Positions 51,976-61,242 are shown, counted from the first letter of the stretch. The stretch is 64,000 nt of DNA from Bradyrhizobium ivorense (GCF_900696085.1 NZ_CAADFC020000004.1:814985-878984); one strand, 5' to 3'. Made by a program: numbers and translations. The notes: generated by a model not told the origin, from the sequence alone.

Positions 51976-52539
51976 GTGCCCGATGCCATTGAACTTCTGA
52001 AGACCCGCCGCTCGATGAAACCGCGCGAGATGACCTCCCCCGGCCCGTCGGCGGCCGAGCTCGAGACCATTTTGACGATCGGCGCGCGGGTGCCCGACCA
52101 CGGCAAGCTCGCGCCGTGGCGCTTCATCGTGTTCGAGGGCGACGCCCGCGCGCGGGCCGGCGACGTCATCGCAAAAGTGTTCGCGCGGAAGAACCCCGGC
52201 GCGCCGGCGGCCGACATCGAGGTCGAGAAGAAGCGCCTGACCGATGCGCCGCTGGTGATCGGCGTGGTGTCGTTCACCAGGCCGCACCCGAAGGTGCCGC
52301 CGTGGGAGCAGGAATTGTCGGCCGGCGCGAGCGCGATGAACATCGTCACCGCAGCAACCGCGCTCGGCTACGGCGCCTGCTGGCTGACCGGCTGGTTCGC
52401 CTTCGACCGCGACGTGCTCGACGGCCTCGGCCTGAAGCCGGACGAAAAGCTCGCCGGCCTGATCCACATCGGCACCCCGACCAAGCCGAGCGAAGACCGC
52501 CCGCGCCCCGCGCTGTCGGATATCGTCACGCGGTTTTAG
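51976..52539 (+). CDS. Nitroreductase family protein (YdjA-like)
   Basis: 187 residues from a GTG with GAGGACA upstream. It has the FMN-binding Arg pair in LLKTRRSMKPRE and RVPDHGKLAPWRFIVFEG, plus the YGACWLTGWF segment, as in the small YdjA subgroup of nitroreductases. It would reduce quinones or nitro compounds using NAD(P)H. It follows thrS closely, with a hairpin between. Confidence 0.9.
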   Translation: MPDAIELLKTRRSMKPREMTSPGPSAAELETILTIGARVPDHGKLAPWRFIVFEGDARARAGDVIAKVFARKNPGAPAADIEVEKKRLTDAPLVIGVVSFTRPHPKVPPWEQELSAGASAMNIVTAATALGYGACWLTGWFAFDRDVLDGLGLKPDEKLAGLIHIGTPTKPSEDRPRPALSDIVTRF

Positions 52540-52553
52540 AACGTGGGGGCGCT

Positions 52554-52656
52554 GTAGCCCGTATGAGCCAACGGGTCGCGCGAACACGCGCCCGATGGCA
52601 GGCTCAGCGATATGCGGGACCTTCACCCCGGGTGTCGTTGCGCTCACCCGAGCTAC
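52554..52656. repeat. Dispersed palindrome, family C copy 4
   Basis: GTAGCCCGTATGAGCCAACG ... GCTCACCCGAGCTAC. The left part matches, inverted, the right end of the copy at 38699-38801. Confidence 0.65.
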
Positions 52657-52773
52657 GAGCGCTGGTGATTGCGGTCCGTCATTGCGAGGAGCGATAGCGA
52701 CGAAGCAATCCACGCTTCCGCGCATGCCGCACGATGGATTGCTTCGCTTCGCTCGCAATGACGGGGATGGCAT
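52651..52773 (+). repeat. Dispersed palindromic element, family B copy 1
   Basis: Arms CGTCATTGCGAGGAGCGATA and CTTCGCTCGCAATGACG enclose GAAGCAATCCACGCTTCCGC and ATGCCGCACGATGGATTGC. A longer second copy is at 53842-53993, in the same orientation, on the other side of the ModA-like gene. Confidence 0.8.
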
Positions 52774-52875
52774 CGTAGCCCGCATGACCCATTCGGACTT
52801 CGCCCCGGCCGTGGCTCAAATTCGCCGGTGATGCGATCGGAAGATAGTCGGCAGCGAGGTTTCGCCGCACGCGTC

Positions 52876-53655
52876 CTATTCGAACCCCTTTGCTTTCAGG
52901 ACGCTCTCGGCGCGAGGCGAGGAAAGGAACGCGACCAGCGCTCTTGCTGCGTCAGCGCGAGTGCTACCGGTCACGATGCCAGGGGCGAATTGAGTGTAGT
53001 TCTGAATCGCTGACGGCAACGGGCCAGCGAGCTCGACGGTTGGTTGAGCCAATATTTCGCTGATTTGATTGAATCCGATCTCGACGTCGCCGCTGGCGAC
53101 GCTTCCATACAGCTTTTCCGTTGGTGGCAGCAGCTTGGTCTTGGGCTTCATTTCCGCAGCGATGCCCAAACGTTCGAGTAGGCCGTCCACATAGATGCCG
53201 CTGGCACCCCCACCCGCCGGATCAGGGTAAGTAATCGATGCTGCGGCTAACACCGCGCGTTTGAACGCGTCGGCTGAGCTGATATCGGGCTTCGCGGCGC
53301 CCTTGCGCACAAATGCACCAACACCAACCTTCGCGAAGATGACGCGCTCGCCGGCGATGACCTTGCCTTGTGCTTGAAGTCGGTCGATCATTGGCGCAGA
53401 GCTTATTACAATATCGGCAGCTTCACCCTTTTGAACACGGTCCGCGACAGCACCCGCGGTTCCGTAGGCGACCGTTATTTTGTGTCCCGAGATCTTTTCA
53501 AAATCGGGTATCAGCGCGTCAATTGCCGGATGCAAAGCCACAGCGCTTAGAAGCCTGATCTCGGCGGCTCCGGCGATAGTCCCGGCAGTGCTGCCGAGCA
53601 AGGCAAGTCCCAATGCGATGGTCGCGGAGACACTCAGTATGTTGCACCGATTCAT
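52876..53655 (-). CDS. ModA-like periplasmic substrate-binding protein (orphan)
   Basis: 259 residues with a signal peptide (SVSATIALGLALLGSTAGTI). The type-2 binding-protein fold of ModA/PBP is seen in EIRLLSAVALHPAIDALIPD, GEAADIVISSAPMIDRLQAQ, SITYPDPAGGGASGIYVDGL and FAPGIVTGSTRADAARALVA. The ligand (molybdate, sulphate or another) is uncertain. No ABC permease or ATPase gene is adjacent. Codon use is visibly less GC-rich than in neighbouring genes, and the gene lies between two same-direction repeat copies. A GGAGGAACAAC site supports the ATG at 53655. Confidence 0.85.
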   Translation of the reverse strand: MNRCNILSVSATIALGLALLGSTAGTIAGAAEIRLLSAVALHPAIDALIPDFEKISGHKITVAYGTAGAVADRVQKGEAADIVISSAPMIDRLQAQGKVIAGERVIFAKVGVGAFVRKGAAKPDISSADAFKRAVLAAASITYPDPAGGGASGIYVDGLLERLGIAAEMKPKTKLLPPTEKLYGSVASGDVEIGFNQISEILAQPTVELAGPLPSAIQNYTQFAPGIVTGSTRADAARALVAFLSSPRAESVLKAKGFE

Positions 53656-53841
53656 GTTGTTCCTCCGTACAAACTATTTGAAAATGCCGGTCACAAATGC
53701 ACTTGCAGCTCAACGAGCCTTTGGAAGGCGCCTATTGCCGATAGCACCAGCGCTGCCTTGAAAAACGAGCGGGATTTGGCACGCGCCTGCGGGCGGCTTT
53801 CCCGTCAAGCTACCGCAGTTTGGGATCGCCCCGGAAGAGCC

Positions 53842-53993
53842 CTGCGCTACGAGCGCCGGTGATTGCGGCCCGTCGTTGCGAGGAGCTCGCAACAAAATTG
53901 CAGAGCAATTTGCGCTGAAGCGACGAAGCAATCCATGCTTCCGCGCATGCCGCACGATGGATTGCTTCGCTTCGCTCGCAATGACGGGGATAG
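53842..53993 (+). repeat. Dispersed palindromic element, family B copy 2
   Basis: Same flank and arms as 52651-52773 (TACGAGCGCCGGTGATTGCG, CGTCGTTGCGAGGAG ... TTCGCTCGCAATGACG) with about 29 extra bases inside (AACAAAATTGCAGAGCAATT). Confidence 0.8.
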
Positions 53994-54109
53994 GGCCGCA
54001 TCTGCGGTGTCATTGCCGGGCTTGATCCGGCAATCCATCGAGACAAGAGATTCTTGCAAAAGAAGATGGATGGCCGGGTCAAGCCCGGCCATGACGGGCG
54101 TGGGAACCG
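53994..54109. repeat. Palindromic repeat before the GGDEF-EAL gene stop
   Basis: CATTGCCGGGCTTGATCCGG ... GGCCGGGTCAAGCCCGGCCATGACGG is a further inverted intergenic repeat. It completes a 450-base stretch (53656-54109) that contains only repeats. Confidence 0.6.
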
Positions 54110-56593
54110 TCAAGCCGCCTTCGATGCGCGCTTGGCAAAGCCGGTCAGCAGCGCCGCGATCTCACTCCCCGGCTTCGCCGCGCTGAACAGAAAGCCCTGC
54201 ACCTCGTTGCAGCCTTCGGCGCGCAGCCAGTCGAGCTGGTCGACGGTCTCGACACCCTCCGCCGTCGTGGTGATCTTGAGGCTGCGGCCGAGGCCGGAGA
54301 TCGCGCGCACGATCGCGACGCAATCGGAGCGCCGCGCCAGGTCCTTCACGAACGAGCGGTCGATCTTGATCTTGTCGAACGGAAAGCTGCGCAGATAGCT
54401 CAGGCTGGAATAGCCGGTGCCGAAATCATCCATCGAGATGCTGACGCCGAGCTCGCGCAGCTGATGCAGGATCGCAAGGTTGGCCTCGGTCTCCGCCAGA
54501 AACACCGACTCGGTGATCTCCAGTTCAAGCCGCCGCGCCGGCAGGCCGGAATGCGCCAGCGCCGAGATCACCGCCTGGACCAGGTTGCGGCTGCGGAACT
54601 GGACCGGCGACAGGTTGACCGCGATCTTGACGTCGGCGGGCCACTTCATCGCCTCCGCACAGGCCTCGCGAAGCACCCATTCGCCGAGGGCCACGATCAG
54701 GCCGATGTCTTCGGCGACCGGGATGAACTCCGCCGGCGACACCATGCCCTTCTGCGGGTGTCGCCAGCGCAAGAGCGACTCGAACCCACTGATGCGGTCG
54801 GCCGCGATATCGACCAGCGGCTGGTAGTGCAGCTCGAACTCGCCATTAGAGAAGGCCGCGCGCAGGTCGCGCTCCATGTCGCGGCGCTTCTGCGCCTGCT
54901 GGTCCATCTCGGGTTCGAAGAAATGATGCGTGCCGCCGGCCTCGGACTTGGCGCGGTACAGCGCCATGTCGGCATTGCGCATCAGTTCTTCCGACGTCGT
55001 GCCGTCGCCGGGCGACAGTGCGATCCCGATGCTGGCGCCGACCACGACCTCGAGCCCGTCGATGTCATAGGGCGCGCTCAGGACCTCGATCAGCCGTTCC
55101 GCGAAGGCGCTGGCGTCCTTCGGCGACACGTCGGCCGCGAGCACGATCGCAAATTCGTCGCCGCCGAGACGGGCGGCTACATTGTCGCCCCGGACCTCCG
55201 CGCGCAGCCGCTCCGCGACCTGCTTGAGCAGCCGGTCGCCCATCGGATGGCCGAAGGAGTCGTTGACGTTCTTGAACAGGTCGAGGTCGACGCACATCAC
55301 GGCAACGCGCTTGTTGCCGGAGCGGCCGCGCTCCAGCGCCGCGCCGAGGCGCTCCTGGTAGAAGTCGCGGTTCGGCAGGTTGGTCAGCCCGTCATGGTGC
55401 GCCATGTGGGCGATCCGCGCCTCGGCGGCGCGACGCTCGGTGATGTCGACCACCGCGACCAGATAGCCGTCACTGCCATCGAAGGTCACCTTGCGCCCGA
55501 AGGTCAGCACATGGATCTCGGTGCCGTCGGCGCGGACGTGCCGCCAGTCGCGGCTGGATTGATAGACGTCGCCGATCTGCCGGAGCGCAGCGCTGTGCAC
55601 CGCCCATTCATCCTCCGGCCAGATCTCGCGCAACGTCATGCCGAGGAATTTTTCGCGGGCGTAGCCATAGTGCTGCACGGCAGCGTCGTTGACGCTCAGG
55701 AACGCCATGGTGTCGGCGTCGAACACCCACATCGGCATCGGGTTGTTCTCGAACAGCAGGCGGAACGACACCTCGCGCTGCTTCAGCGCGGTGACGTCGG
55801 AGACCGTCAGCGACAGCATGTCGCCGAACGCGGTGACGCCGAGCCGCAGACAGCGATCGCCGCTGTCGATCTCGAACTGTCCGCCGGGACCGCCGCCGAC
55901 GAATGCGCGCAGCCGGCCGATCACGTCGGGCGCCGCGAGCGGGTTGCCGCCGGCGCCGAGCCGGCGCCACAGCAGTTCGGTCGCGGGCTGCATCAACAGC
56001 CGTGCGGCGCCCTGGTTGAGATGGACGATCTGGAAGTCGGCCGGCTCACCCCGCGCATCGCGGATCGCGGCGAGCGACAGCACGCCCTCGTCGGTGGCGG
56101 AGAAGATCGTGTCCAAGAGATTGTACTGCGCGTTGCGCTCGTTGACGTAGACGCCGACCAGCACGCCGCCCCAGCGCGAGCGCGTCGGCAGCGCCAGCAC
56201 GTCATAGGTCCGCACCAGGCCGTCGCGCACGCAATGCGCCAAGGCGAGATAGGGCCGGCAGTTCTGGCGCGCGTTCGCCGCAGCTTCGGTCAGCGCGGTG
56301 GCGCAGTCCGGCGGCAGCGCGCCGAGCGGAATGTCCCAGCGCTCGTCGTTCAACCAGGTCTGGATGTAGCGGCCGGGTTGCGAGACGCGCAGCACGCCGT
56401 CGACGTCGCGCAGCAGCACGATATGATCCGCAAGACGGCCGAGGCTGCCGAGCATCACGTCTTCATATTGCGGCAGCTTCTCGCCGGGACGCACCGCCGC
56501 CTGCCACTTGCGCTGCAGAACCGGCACGTCAGCGAACATCTCGGAATTGAATTTGGCCGATGTCTTTGCTGATTTCTTGTTGGCCATCGCCAT
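54110..56593 (-). CDS. PAS-GGDEF-EAL c-di-GMP enzyme
   Basis: 827 residues, no membrane segments. An N-terminal sensory part (about 1-280) is followed by a PAS domain (about 285-400; FENNPMPMWVFDADTMAFLS), a GGDEF domain (about 405-565; intact VAARLGGDEFAIVL) and an EAL domain (about 575-820). The EAL signature reads ESL in GFESLLRWRHP, while the downstream metal and catalytic blocks (DFGTGYSS, KIDRSFVKDL, AEGVET) are kept. It could make and break c-di-GMP; which activity dominates is unknown. Confidence 0.93.
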   Translation of the reverse strand: MAMANKKSAKTSAKFNSEMFADVPVLQRKWQAAVRPGEKLPQYEDVMLGSLGRLADHIVLLRDVDGVLRVSQPGRYIQTWLNDERWDIPLGALPPDCATALTEAAANARQNCRPYLALAHCVRDGLVRTYDVLALPTRSRWGGVLVGVYVNERNAQYNLLDTIFSATDEGVLSLAAIRDARGEPADFQIVHLNQGAARLLMQPATELLWRRLGAGGNPLAAPDVIGRLRAFVGGGPGGQFEIDSGDRCLRLGVTAFGDMLSLTVSDVTALKQREVSFRLLFENNPMPMWVFDADTMAFLSVNDAAVQHYGYAREKFLGMTLREIWPEDEWAVHSAALRQIGDVYQSSRDWRHVRADGTEIHVLTFGRKVTFDGSDGYLVAVVDITERRAAEARIAHMAHHDGLTNLPNRDFYQERLGAALERGRSGNKRVAVMCVDLDLFKNVNDSFGHPMGDRLLKQVAERLRAEVRGDNVAARLGGDEFAIVLAADVSPKDASAFAERLIEVLSAPYDIDGLEVVVGASIGIALSPGDGTTSEELMRNADMALYRAKSEAGGTHHFFEPEMDQQAQKRRDMERDLRAAFSNGEFELHYQPLVDIAADRISGFESLLRWRHPQKGMVSPAEFIPVAEDIGLIVALGEWVLREACAEAMKWPADVKIAVNLSPVQFRSRNLVQAVISALAHSGLPARRLELEITESVFLAETEANLAILHQLRELGVSISMDDFGTGYSSLSYLRSFPFDKIKIDRSFVKDLARRSDCVAIVRAISGLGRSLKITTTAEGVETVDQLDWLRAEGCNEVQGFLFSAAKPGSEIAALLTGFAKRASKAA

Positions 56594-56619
56594 GGCACGC
56601 CCCGTTCACGCAAGCGCCG

Positions 56620-56667
56620 GAGCATGATCCGGAAAAGTGCGAAGCAGCTTCCCGGACGATAATGCTC
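56620..56667. repeat. Short imperfect palindrome, family D copy
   Basis: GAGCATGATCCGGAAAAGTG ... GACGATAATGCTC lies just upstream of the GGDEF-EAL gene. It matches, inverted, the element at 5016-5065 and could overlap its promoter. Confidence 0.6.
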
Positions 56668-56869
56668 AGGCAGAAGTTAGAGCGCGACGATGGTTCGACC
56701 CGATCGCGCCGCGCTTGTCCCCGCGGCATCCAAGTCAACCCCGCTTAACGCCATGTAAAAAAGGCCCAGTTCCGCGCATCGGCGAGCGATTATGACGGCA
56801 GAAATTGGTGTGATGGTTCGTCGGTCTTAGCGACTATGACAGTTGCATGAAATGCAGCGGCTGCCGCTG

Positions 56870-57949
56870 TCAGCGCGCGATGACCTCGACCTCGCCGTCG
56901 ACGCCGTTGACGACGTTGAAGGGCCGCTCGAACACCTTGCCCTCGTTCTTGGCGATGGCGCGATACTCGCCTTCCGAGAGCACGACGCGCGGGAACGCGC
57001 CGATCGATTCCTTGATGACGTCGCCGCCCGGCGTGATCACCGACCATGCGGTGTTGGCGAGCGCTTCGCCACCCTTCTCGCCGACCAGCTTCAGCGTGAT
57101 GACGGCGGCGCGATGGGTAACGGTGACGTCGGTCAGCTTGCCGGCGGTGACGCGGATATCGGAGCGCACCACCGAGTTGGCGTCGCCGTAGTTGGAGACG
57201 ATGTAGTAGGTGCCTTCCGGCAGCAGCGCGACGTCGCCGGCGGCGACGTTGGGCACCAGCGCACCGCGGTCCGAGCCGTCGAACTGGCTGCCCTTGAAAA
57301 TCGCAAACGAGATCTGGTTGCCGGGGATCTTGCTGCCGCCGACCCGGCCCTCGATCCGCAGGCCGCCGGCCGGCAGCACGAAGGACTCGCGGTCGGTCTC
57401 CGACTTCAAGCTGACGGCGCGCACCGCGCTGACCAGGCCAAGCGCGACATGGACGACGTAATTGCCCGGCGGCAGCACGATGTTGGGCGTCGCCCCGCGG
57501 TCCTCGCGGATCAGCTTGAAGGTACCGTTCTCGTCCGGCTTGTCGGCGAACACCCGCCACACCAGTCCGCCATTGATCGCGGGCAGGTCCTTGCCGTATT
57601 TCGCCGTCAGCGAGAGCACGGCCTGGGCCGAGGTCGGGGTGCCGGGCGGCGGCGGCGCCGGCGGGACCGTGGCGATCGACGGCTGGACGATGGTCGGCTG
57701 GCTCAGCGGGCCCGGCAAGGTCGGTGCGGATCCGGCCCCGGAGGGCGGCGCCAGATTGAGCGCCGGGGCGGACGGCGCCTCGGGGACCGAGGCCGGCGGA
57801 ACCGGCGGTGGCCGGTCGCTAAACCATTGAGCTGACGCGGAAGTAGGGATCAGGGCGAGTGCCATGGCGGCAAGCGCAATGAGCGGAAGCAGCCGCCTGC
57901 CCCGCCCGCATCCGCCGATGCCATTGCCGCCCCTGGAAGTCATCGTCAT
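56870..57949 (-). CDS. Exported beta-rich hypothetical protein
   Basis: 359 residues from the ATG at 57949. The signal region (LLPLIALAAMALALIPTSAS) ends before a Pro/Ala/Ser linker of about 75 residues. The folded part is a series of beta-sandwich repeats (LPPGNYVVHVALGLVSAVRA, LPEGTYYIVSNYGDANSVVR, LSEGEYRAIAKNEGKVFERP), a pattern like carboxypeptidase-regulatory or Ig-like domains. Homologues are common in Bradyrhizobium without known role. Confidence 0.78.
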   Translation of the reverse strand: MTMTSRGGNGIGGCGRGRRLLPLIALAAMALALIPTSASAQWFSDRPPPVPPASVPEAPSAPALNLAPPSGAGSAPTLPGPLSQPTIVQPSIATVPPAPPPPGTPTSAQAVLSLTAKYGKDLPAINGGLVWRVFADKPDENGTFKLIREDRGATPNIVLPPGNYVVHVALGLVSAVRAVSLKSETDRESFVLPAGGLRIEGRVGGSKIPGNQISFAIFKGSQFDGSDRGALVPNVAAGDVALLPEGTYYIVSNYGDANSVVRSDIRVTAGKLTDVTVTHRAAVITLKLVGEKGGEALANTAWSVITPGGDVIKESIGAFPRVVLSEGEYRAIAKNEGKVFERPFNVVNGVDGEVEVIAR

Positions 57950-58182
57950 GCTTTTCAACGAAAACGCGGCAAATTCAAGCCTTGGTGACGGCCGGGATGC
58001 AGCCGTCCCCCGCCAGGAACCCGCCGATCAAGCGGATGTTAGCTCCACGTCGCGGTCCAGTCACAATCCCTACCTACGGCGGTCAGTGGCCTGAATCATG
58101 CCTTCAGGACTAACCATGAAGATGGGCAAGTGTAGCGGAGCCGCGCTGCGAGGCCTAATCTCGTGCTGGCAGGAGATTTGTC

Positions 58183-59232
58183 GTGTTGGATAGCTGGATG
58201 GGCCGAGGCCACAAGAGCTCCGACGGCCCCGACAAGGTCGGACTGGGACCGGTCCGCCGCCCGGTGATCGGGCTCGCGCTTGGCGGCGGGGCCGCGCGCG
58301 GCTTTGCCCATATCGGCATCATCAAGACCCTGCTCGCCCACGGCATCGTCCCCAACGTCGTCGTCGGCACCTCGATCGGCTCGGTGGTCGGCGGCGCCTA
58401 TGCCGCCGGGCATATCGAGACGCTGGAGCAATGGGCCCGCAGCCTGCAGCCGCGCAGCGTGCTCGGCTATCTCGACATCCGCCTCAACGGCTCCGGCCTG
58501 ATCCGCGGCGCCAAGCTCGCCGCCGAGATCGAGGCGGCGCTGGGCCAGATCCTGATCGAGGATCTGACGGTCAAATTCGCCAGCGTCGCGACCGAAGTGC
58601 GCACCGGCCACGAGATCTGGCTGACCCACGGCCGCGTGGTCGACGCCATGCGCGCCTCCTACGCCCTGCCCGGCATCTTCGCGCCGGTCCTGATCGGCGA
58701 CCGCTGGCTGGTCGACGGCGCGCTGGTCAATCCGGTGCCGGTGTCGGCGGCGCGCGCGCTCGGCGCCGAGATCGTGATCGCCGCCAACCTCTCCAGCGAC
58801 GTGTTCGCGCACTCGACCACGATCTACAATCACGGTGCGGCAGCGCCGGCCCCCGAAGTGACGGTGGCGGTGACCGCCGAGGCCGAGATCGAACCCGAGC
58901 CGCCGAAACGCCGGTTCGGCCGCTTCTTCTCCGCCGAGCGCACCGTCAAGCGCGAGTTCTTCGGCAGCGCGACCCGGCCCGGCATCTCCAGCGTCATGGT
59001 CGACGCCTTCAACATCATGCAGGACCGCATCACCCGCGCGCGCCTCGCCGGCGATCCGCCGGACATGCTGATTTCGCCGCGCGTCGGCCAGATCGGCTGG
59101 TTCGACTTCCACCGAGCCGACGACCTGATCGCGCATGGCATCCGCGCGGCCGAGCGCGCCATCGGCGCGATCGAGGAAGCGATCGATATCCTGGTGCCGC
59201 CGTCCACCGGCAACGGCAGCGCGGGCAAATAG
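58183..59232 (+). CDS. Patatin-like phospholipase
   Basis: 349 residues from a GTG with AGGAGAT upstream. The oxyanion hole (ALGGGAARGFAHIG), the nucleophile motif (VVGTSIGSVVGG, G-x-S-x-G) and the catalytic Asp (VDGALVNPVPV, DGA) are all present, so it should be an active lipid acyl hydrolase. A variable insert (about 215-250) is charged. The substrate and location are unknown. It is convergent with the CBS gene, with only 2 bases between stops. Confidence 0.93.
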   Translation: MLDSWMGRGHKSSDGPDKVGLGPVRRPVIGLALGGGAARGFAHIGIIKTLLAHGIVPNVVVGTSIGSVVGGAYAAGHIETLEQWARSLQPRSVLGYLDIRLNGSGLIRGAKLAAEIEAALGQILIEDLTVKFASVATEVRTGHEIWLTHGRVVDAMRASYALPGIFAPVLIGDRWLVDGALVNPVPVSAARALGAEIVIAANLSSDVFAHSTTIYNHGAAAPAPEVTVAVTAEAEIEPEPPKRRFGRFFSAERTVKREFFGSATRPGISSVMVDAFNIMQDRITRARLAGDPPDMLISPRVGQIGWFDFHRADDLIAHGIRAAERAIGAIEEAIDILVPPSTGNGSAGK

Positions 59233-59234
59233 AA

Positions 59235-59663
59235 TCAGGCCGTCTTGATGTAGTCGCGCAGCGCTTCCTGCTCGAGCTCGTATTCCTGCACGCGCCACTT
59301 GACGATATCGCCGATCGAGATCAGCCCGACCACCTTGCCGTCCTCGACCACGGGCAGATGGCGGAATTTGCCGGTGGTCATCATCTCCATGATGCCGCTG
59401 ACCGTGTCGGACTCGCGGCAGCTCACGACCTTCCGCGTCATCACCGCGCTGACCGGCTCGTCCAGCGCGCCGGCGCCGCGTTCCCCGAGCACGCGCACGA
59501 CGTCGCGCTCCGAGAGGATGCCTTCAATCCGGCCCTGATCCATCACCAGCACCGCGCCGATCTTGCGTTCGCCGAGCAGCTTGACCGCAGCCGAAAGCTT
59601 TGCGCTCGGCTCGACGCTCATGATCTGGTGGCCCTTGGTATCGAGAATGGAGCGTACCGTCAT
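59235..59663 (-). CDS. CBS-domain protein
   Basis: 142 residues made of two CBS repeats (GAVLVMDQGRIEGILSERDV and RHLPVVEDGKVVGLISIGDI). CBS pairs bind adenine nucleotides and control partner enzymes or channels. No further domain is attached. The start MTVRSILDTKGHQIMSVEPS matches the family. The partner is unknown. Confidence 0.92.
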   Translation of the reverse strand: MTVRSILDTKGHQIMSVEPSAKLSAAVKLLGERKIGAVLVMDQGRIEGILSERDVVRVLGERGAGALDEPVSAVMTRKVVSCRESDTVSGIMEMMTTGKFRHLPVVEDGKVVGLISIGDIVKWRVQEYELEQEALRDYIKTA

Positions 59664-59852
59664 TGTCGTCTCCCTGAATCCGATCGCGTCCCCTTGCGCG
59701 GGGATCGAACCTGTTCGCCAGAGTCTTCAATCAACAGTTCCGCGCCGATTTCGGTTCCGGGGCGCGGTTGACAGCGGGGCTGTATGTCTCAGCCGGTTTC
59801 ATCTCGCGTTGTAAGGATGATGGAGGAATTCGCCGTGAGCCGCAAGCGGCGT

Positions 59853-60650
59853 TCAGACGCGGCCGGACTGGTCCACCGATGACGCATCTGCAGCATCATC
59901 CCGCGCGCGCGGCACCGGATCGAACAGCGAGAACAGCACGAGCCCGGCCAGGAAGCCGCCGATATGCGCCTGCCAGGCGACACTGACATTGTCGCCGCCG
60001 ATCGCCAGCGAGCCGACGCCGAACACGATGTTGACGCCGAACCAGATCGCCAGGAAGGCCAGCACGCGCCCGTTGCGCAGCGCGCGCGACAATGACAGCG
60101 CTGGCACCCGGGCCGCCGCGTCGGCATCGCCCCGGCTGAACGACAGGAAGCTGCCGCGGACGAAGGCAAAGCGGATCGCCGCCGCCATCGTGCCCGACAC
60201 CGACGCCGATGCGCCGATCATCGGTGCGATGGCGTGCTCATGGGTCAACAGATGCGCGAGCGCGCCGGCGGCCGCCGTCACCGCCATGAAGACGAAGAAG
60301 CGCACCGCGCCAAAACGCCGTGCCAGCGCGCTGCCGAACGGCAACAGCCAGAGCACGTTGAAGCCGATATGGGTGAGATTGGCGTGCAGCAGCGAATAGG
60401 TGACGAAGGTCCAGACCTTGGCGCCGTCGCCGCCTGGAAAGGTGACGTCGAGCAGCGTCGAATCGTAGCGCTTCGGGATGAAGCCGAAGACGTCGATGGT
60501 CCAATTCTCGAGCTCGGGCGGCAGCAGCACCCGCAGATGGATCACCGCAATCAACACGATGTAGGCGGTGAGCGCCGGCGGCAAGGTCAGGATCGGCTCG
60601 CGCGGCGCCTCCGGCGGCGGGGCGATCGGGGATTCGGGATGGGAGTCCAA
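59853..60650 (-). CDS. Rhomboid-family intramembrane serine protease
   Basis: 265 residues from a TTG at 60650 (product starting MDSHPESPIAPPPEAPREPI); the frame continues further upstream without a better start. The six-helix rhomboid fold is seen with HIGFNVLWLLPFGS, the catalytic Ser in GASASVSGTMAA and the catalytic His in AWQAHIGGFLAGL. It cuts membrane proteins within the bilayer. The start is the main uncertainty. Confidence 0.87.
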   Translation of the reverse strand: MDSHPESPIAPPPEAPREPILTLPPALTAYIVLIAVIHLRVLLPPELENWTIDVFGFIPKRYDSTLLDVTFPGGDGAKVWTFVTYSLLHANLTHIGFNVLWLLPFGSALARRFGAVRFFVFMAVTAAAGALAHLLTHEHAIAPMIGASASVSGTMAAAIRFAFVRGSFLSFSRGDADAAARVPALSLSRALRNGRVLAFLAIWFGVNIVFGVGSLAIGGDNVSVAWQAHIGGFLAGLVLFSLFDPVPRARDDAADASSVDQSGRV

Positions 60651-61010
60651 GGGGCCGACGACCTCGCATGCGGAATAAGCCTCAGATAGGCGGCTTTGGC
60701 GGCGCTGTGCAAGTGCACAATCGGGAAAAGAGTTTGGGCCGCGGCGGCTGAGGGCGAGCGGAGCTGCGTTTGCGGGTGCGTTGCAGCACGTCCTGAGAGG
60801 ATGGCCCGTTTCATCAACCCGCGGCAGCCGCAGAAGCGCGGCCGATTGCGGCTGCCCGGCTCGCATCGTCCCGCCCGGTTCGCTTCGCTGGCGCACAATC
60901 GAGGTCGGTGCAGGCATCCGCGCATGCCGCTCACGACAGCGCGGCAATCGCCGATCCCCTGCATTCGTACGCAGCGGTCGATGACGCGACGTGCCCGTGT
61001 GACAGAACCA
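60651..61010. other. Intergenic region with no supported gene
   Basis: About 360 bases between the rhomboid gene and the small-RNA candidate. Open frames here are shadows with no ribosome sites. Nothing else was recognised. Confidence 0.35.
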
Positions 61011-61047
61011 AAAAGAAAAAGGGAGGGGCGCTGAGAACACCCCTCCC
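61011..61047 (-). terminator. Strong intrinsic terminator on the minus strand
   Basis: GGGAGGGG pairs with CCCCTCCC across an 11-base loop and is followed on the minus strand by TTTTTCTTTT. No minus-strand coding gene lies just upstream of it, which points to a noncoding transcript. Confidence 0.75.
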
Positions 61048-61216
61048 GACTCTGCTGATCTTCTCGCGCCCCTGAGGGATCGGGGGTGCATCCCCACCCC
61101 TCCCCGCGCGACGACCAAACTGTTTGACGCCACCTGTAAACGTGCGACGCCGGCGCTTGGGGCAGCCGGCGCGAACGGGAATGCGCGGGACCCTACGCGG
61201 GCCGGCCGCGGTCGCC
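61011..61216 (-). ncRNA. Candidate small RNA
   Basis: A minus-strand transcript of about 200 nt is proposed. It would start near 61215, just after a CtrA-like box and a CTATAG sequence, and end at the terminator at 61011. The body has several strong stems (CGCCGGCTGCCCCAAGCGCCGGCG; GGGATGCACCCCC). The sequence is C/G-tract rich (GGGGAGGGGTGGGG), a type found in alphaproteobacterial regulatory RNAs. Translation in any frame gives no recognisable product. The 5' end is inferred. Confidence 0.4.
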
Positions 61217-61226
61217 AAGCCTATAG

Positions 61227-61242
61227 TTAAATTTACGTTAAC
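61227..61242 (-). promoter_or_regulatory. CtrA-like box
   Basis: TTAAATTTACGTTAAC fits TTAA-N7-TTAAC perfectly. It could control the small-RNA candidate to its left (minus strand) or, less likely because of distance, the PAS gene at 61390. Confidence 0.5.

Noticed and set aside
54464-56572. Long plus-strand frame opposite the GGDEF-EAL gene
   Set aside because: A shadow of the real gene; no start signal or domain.
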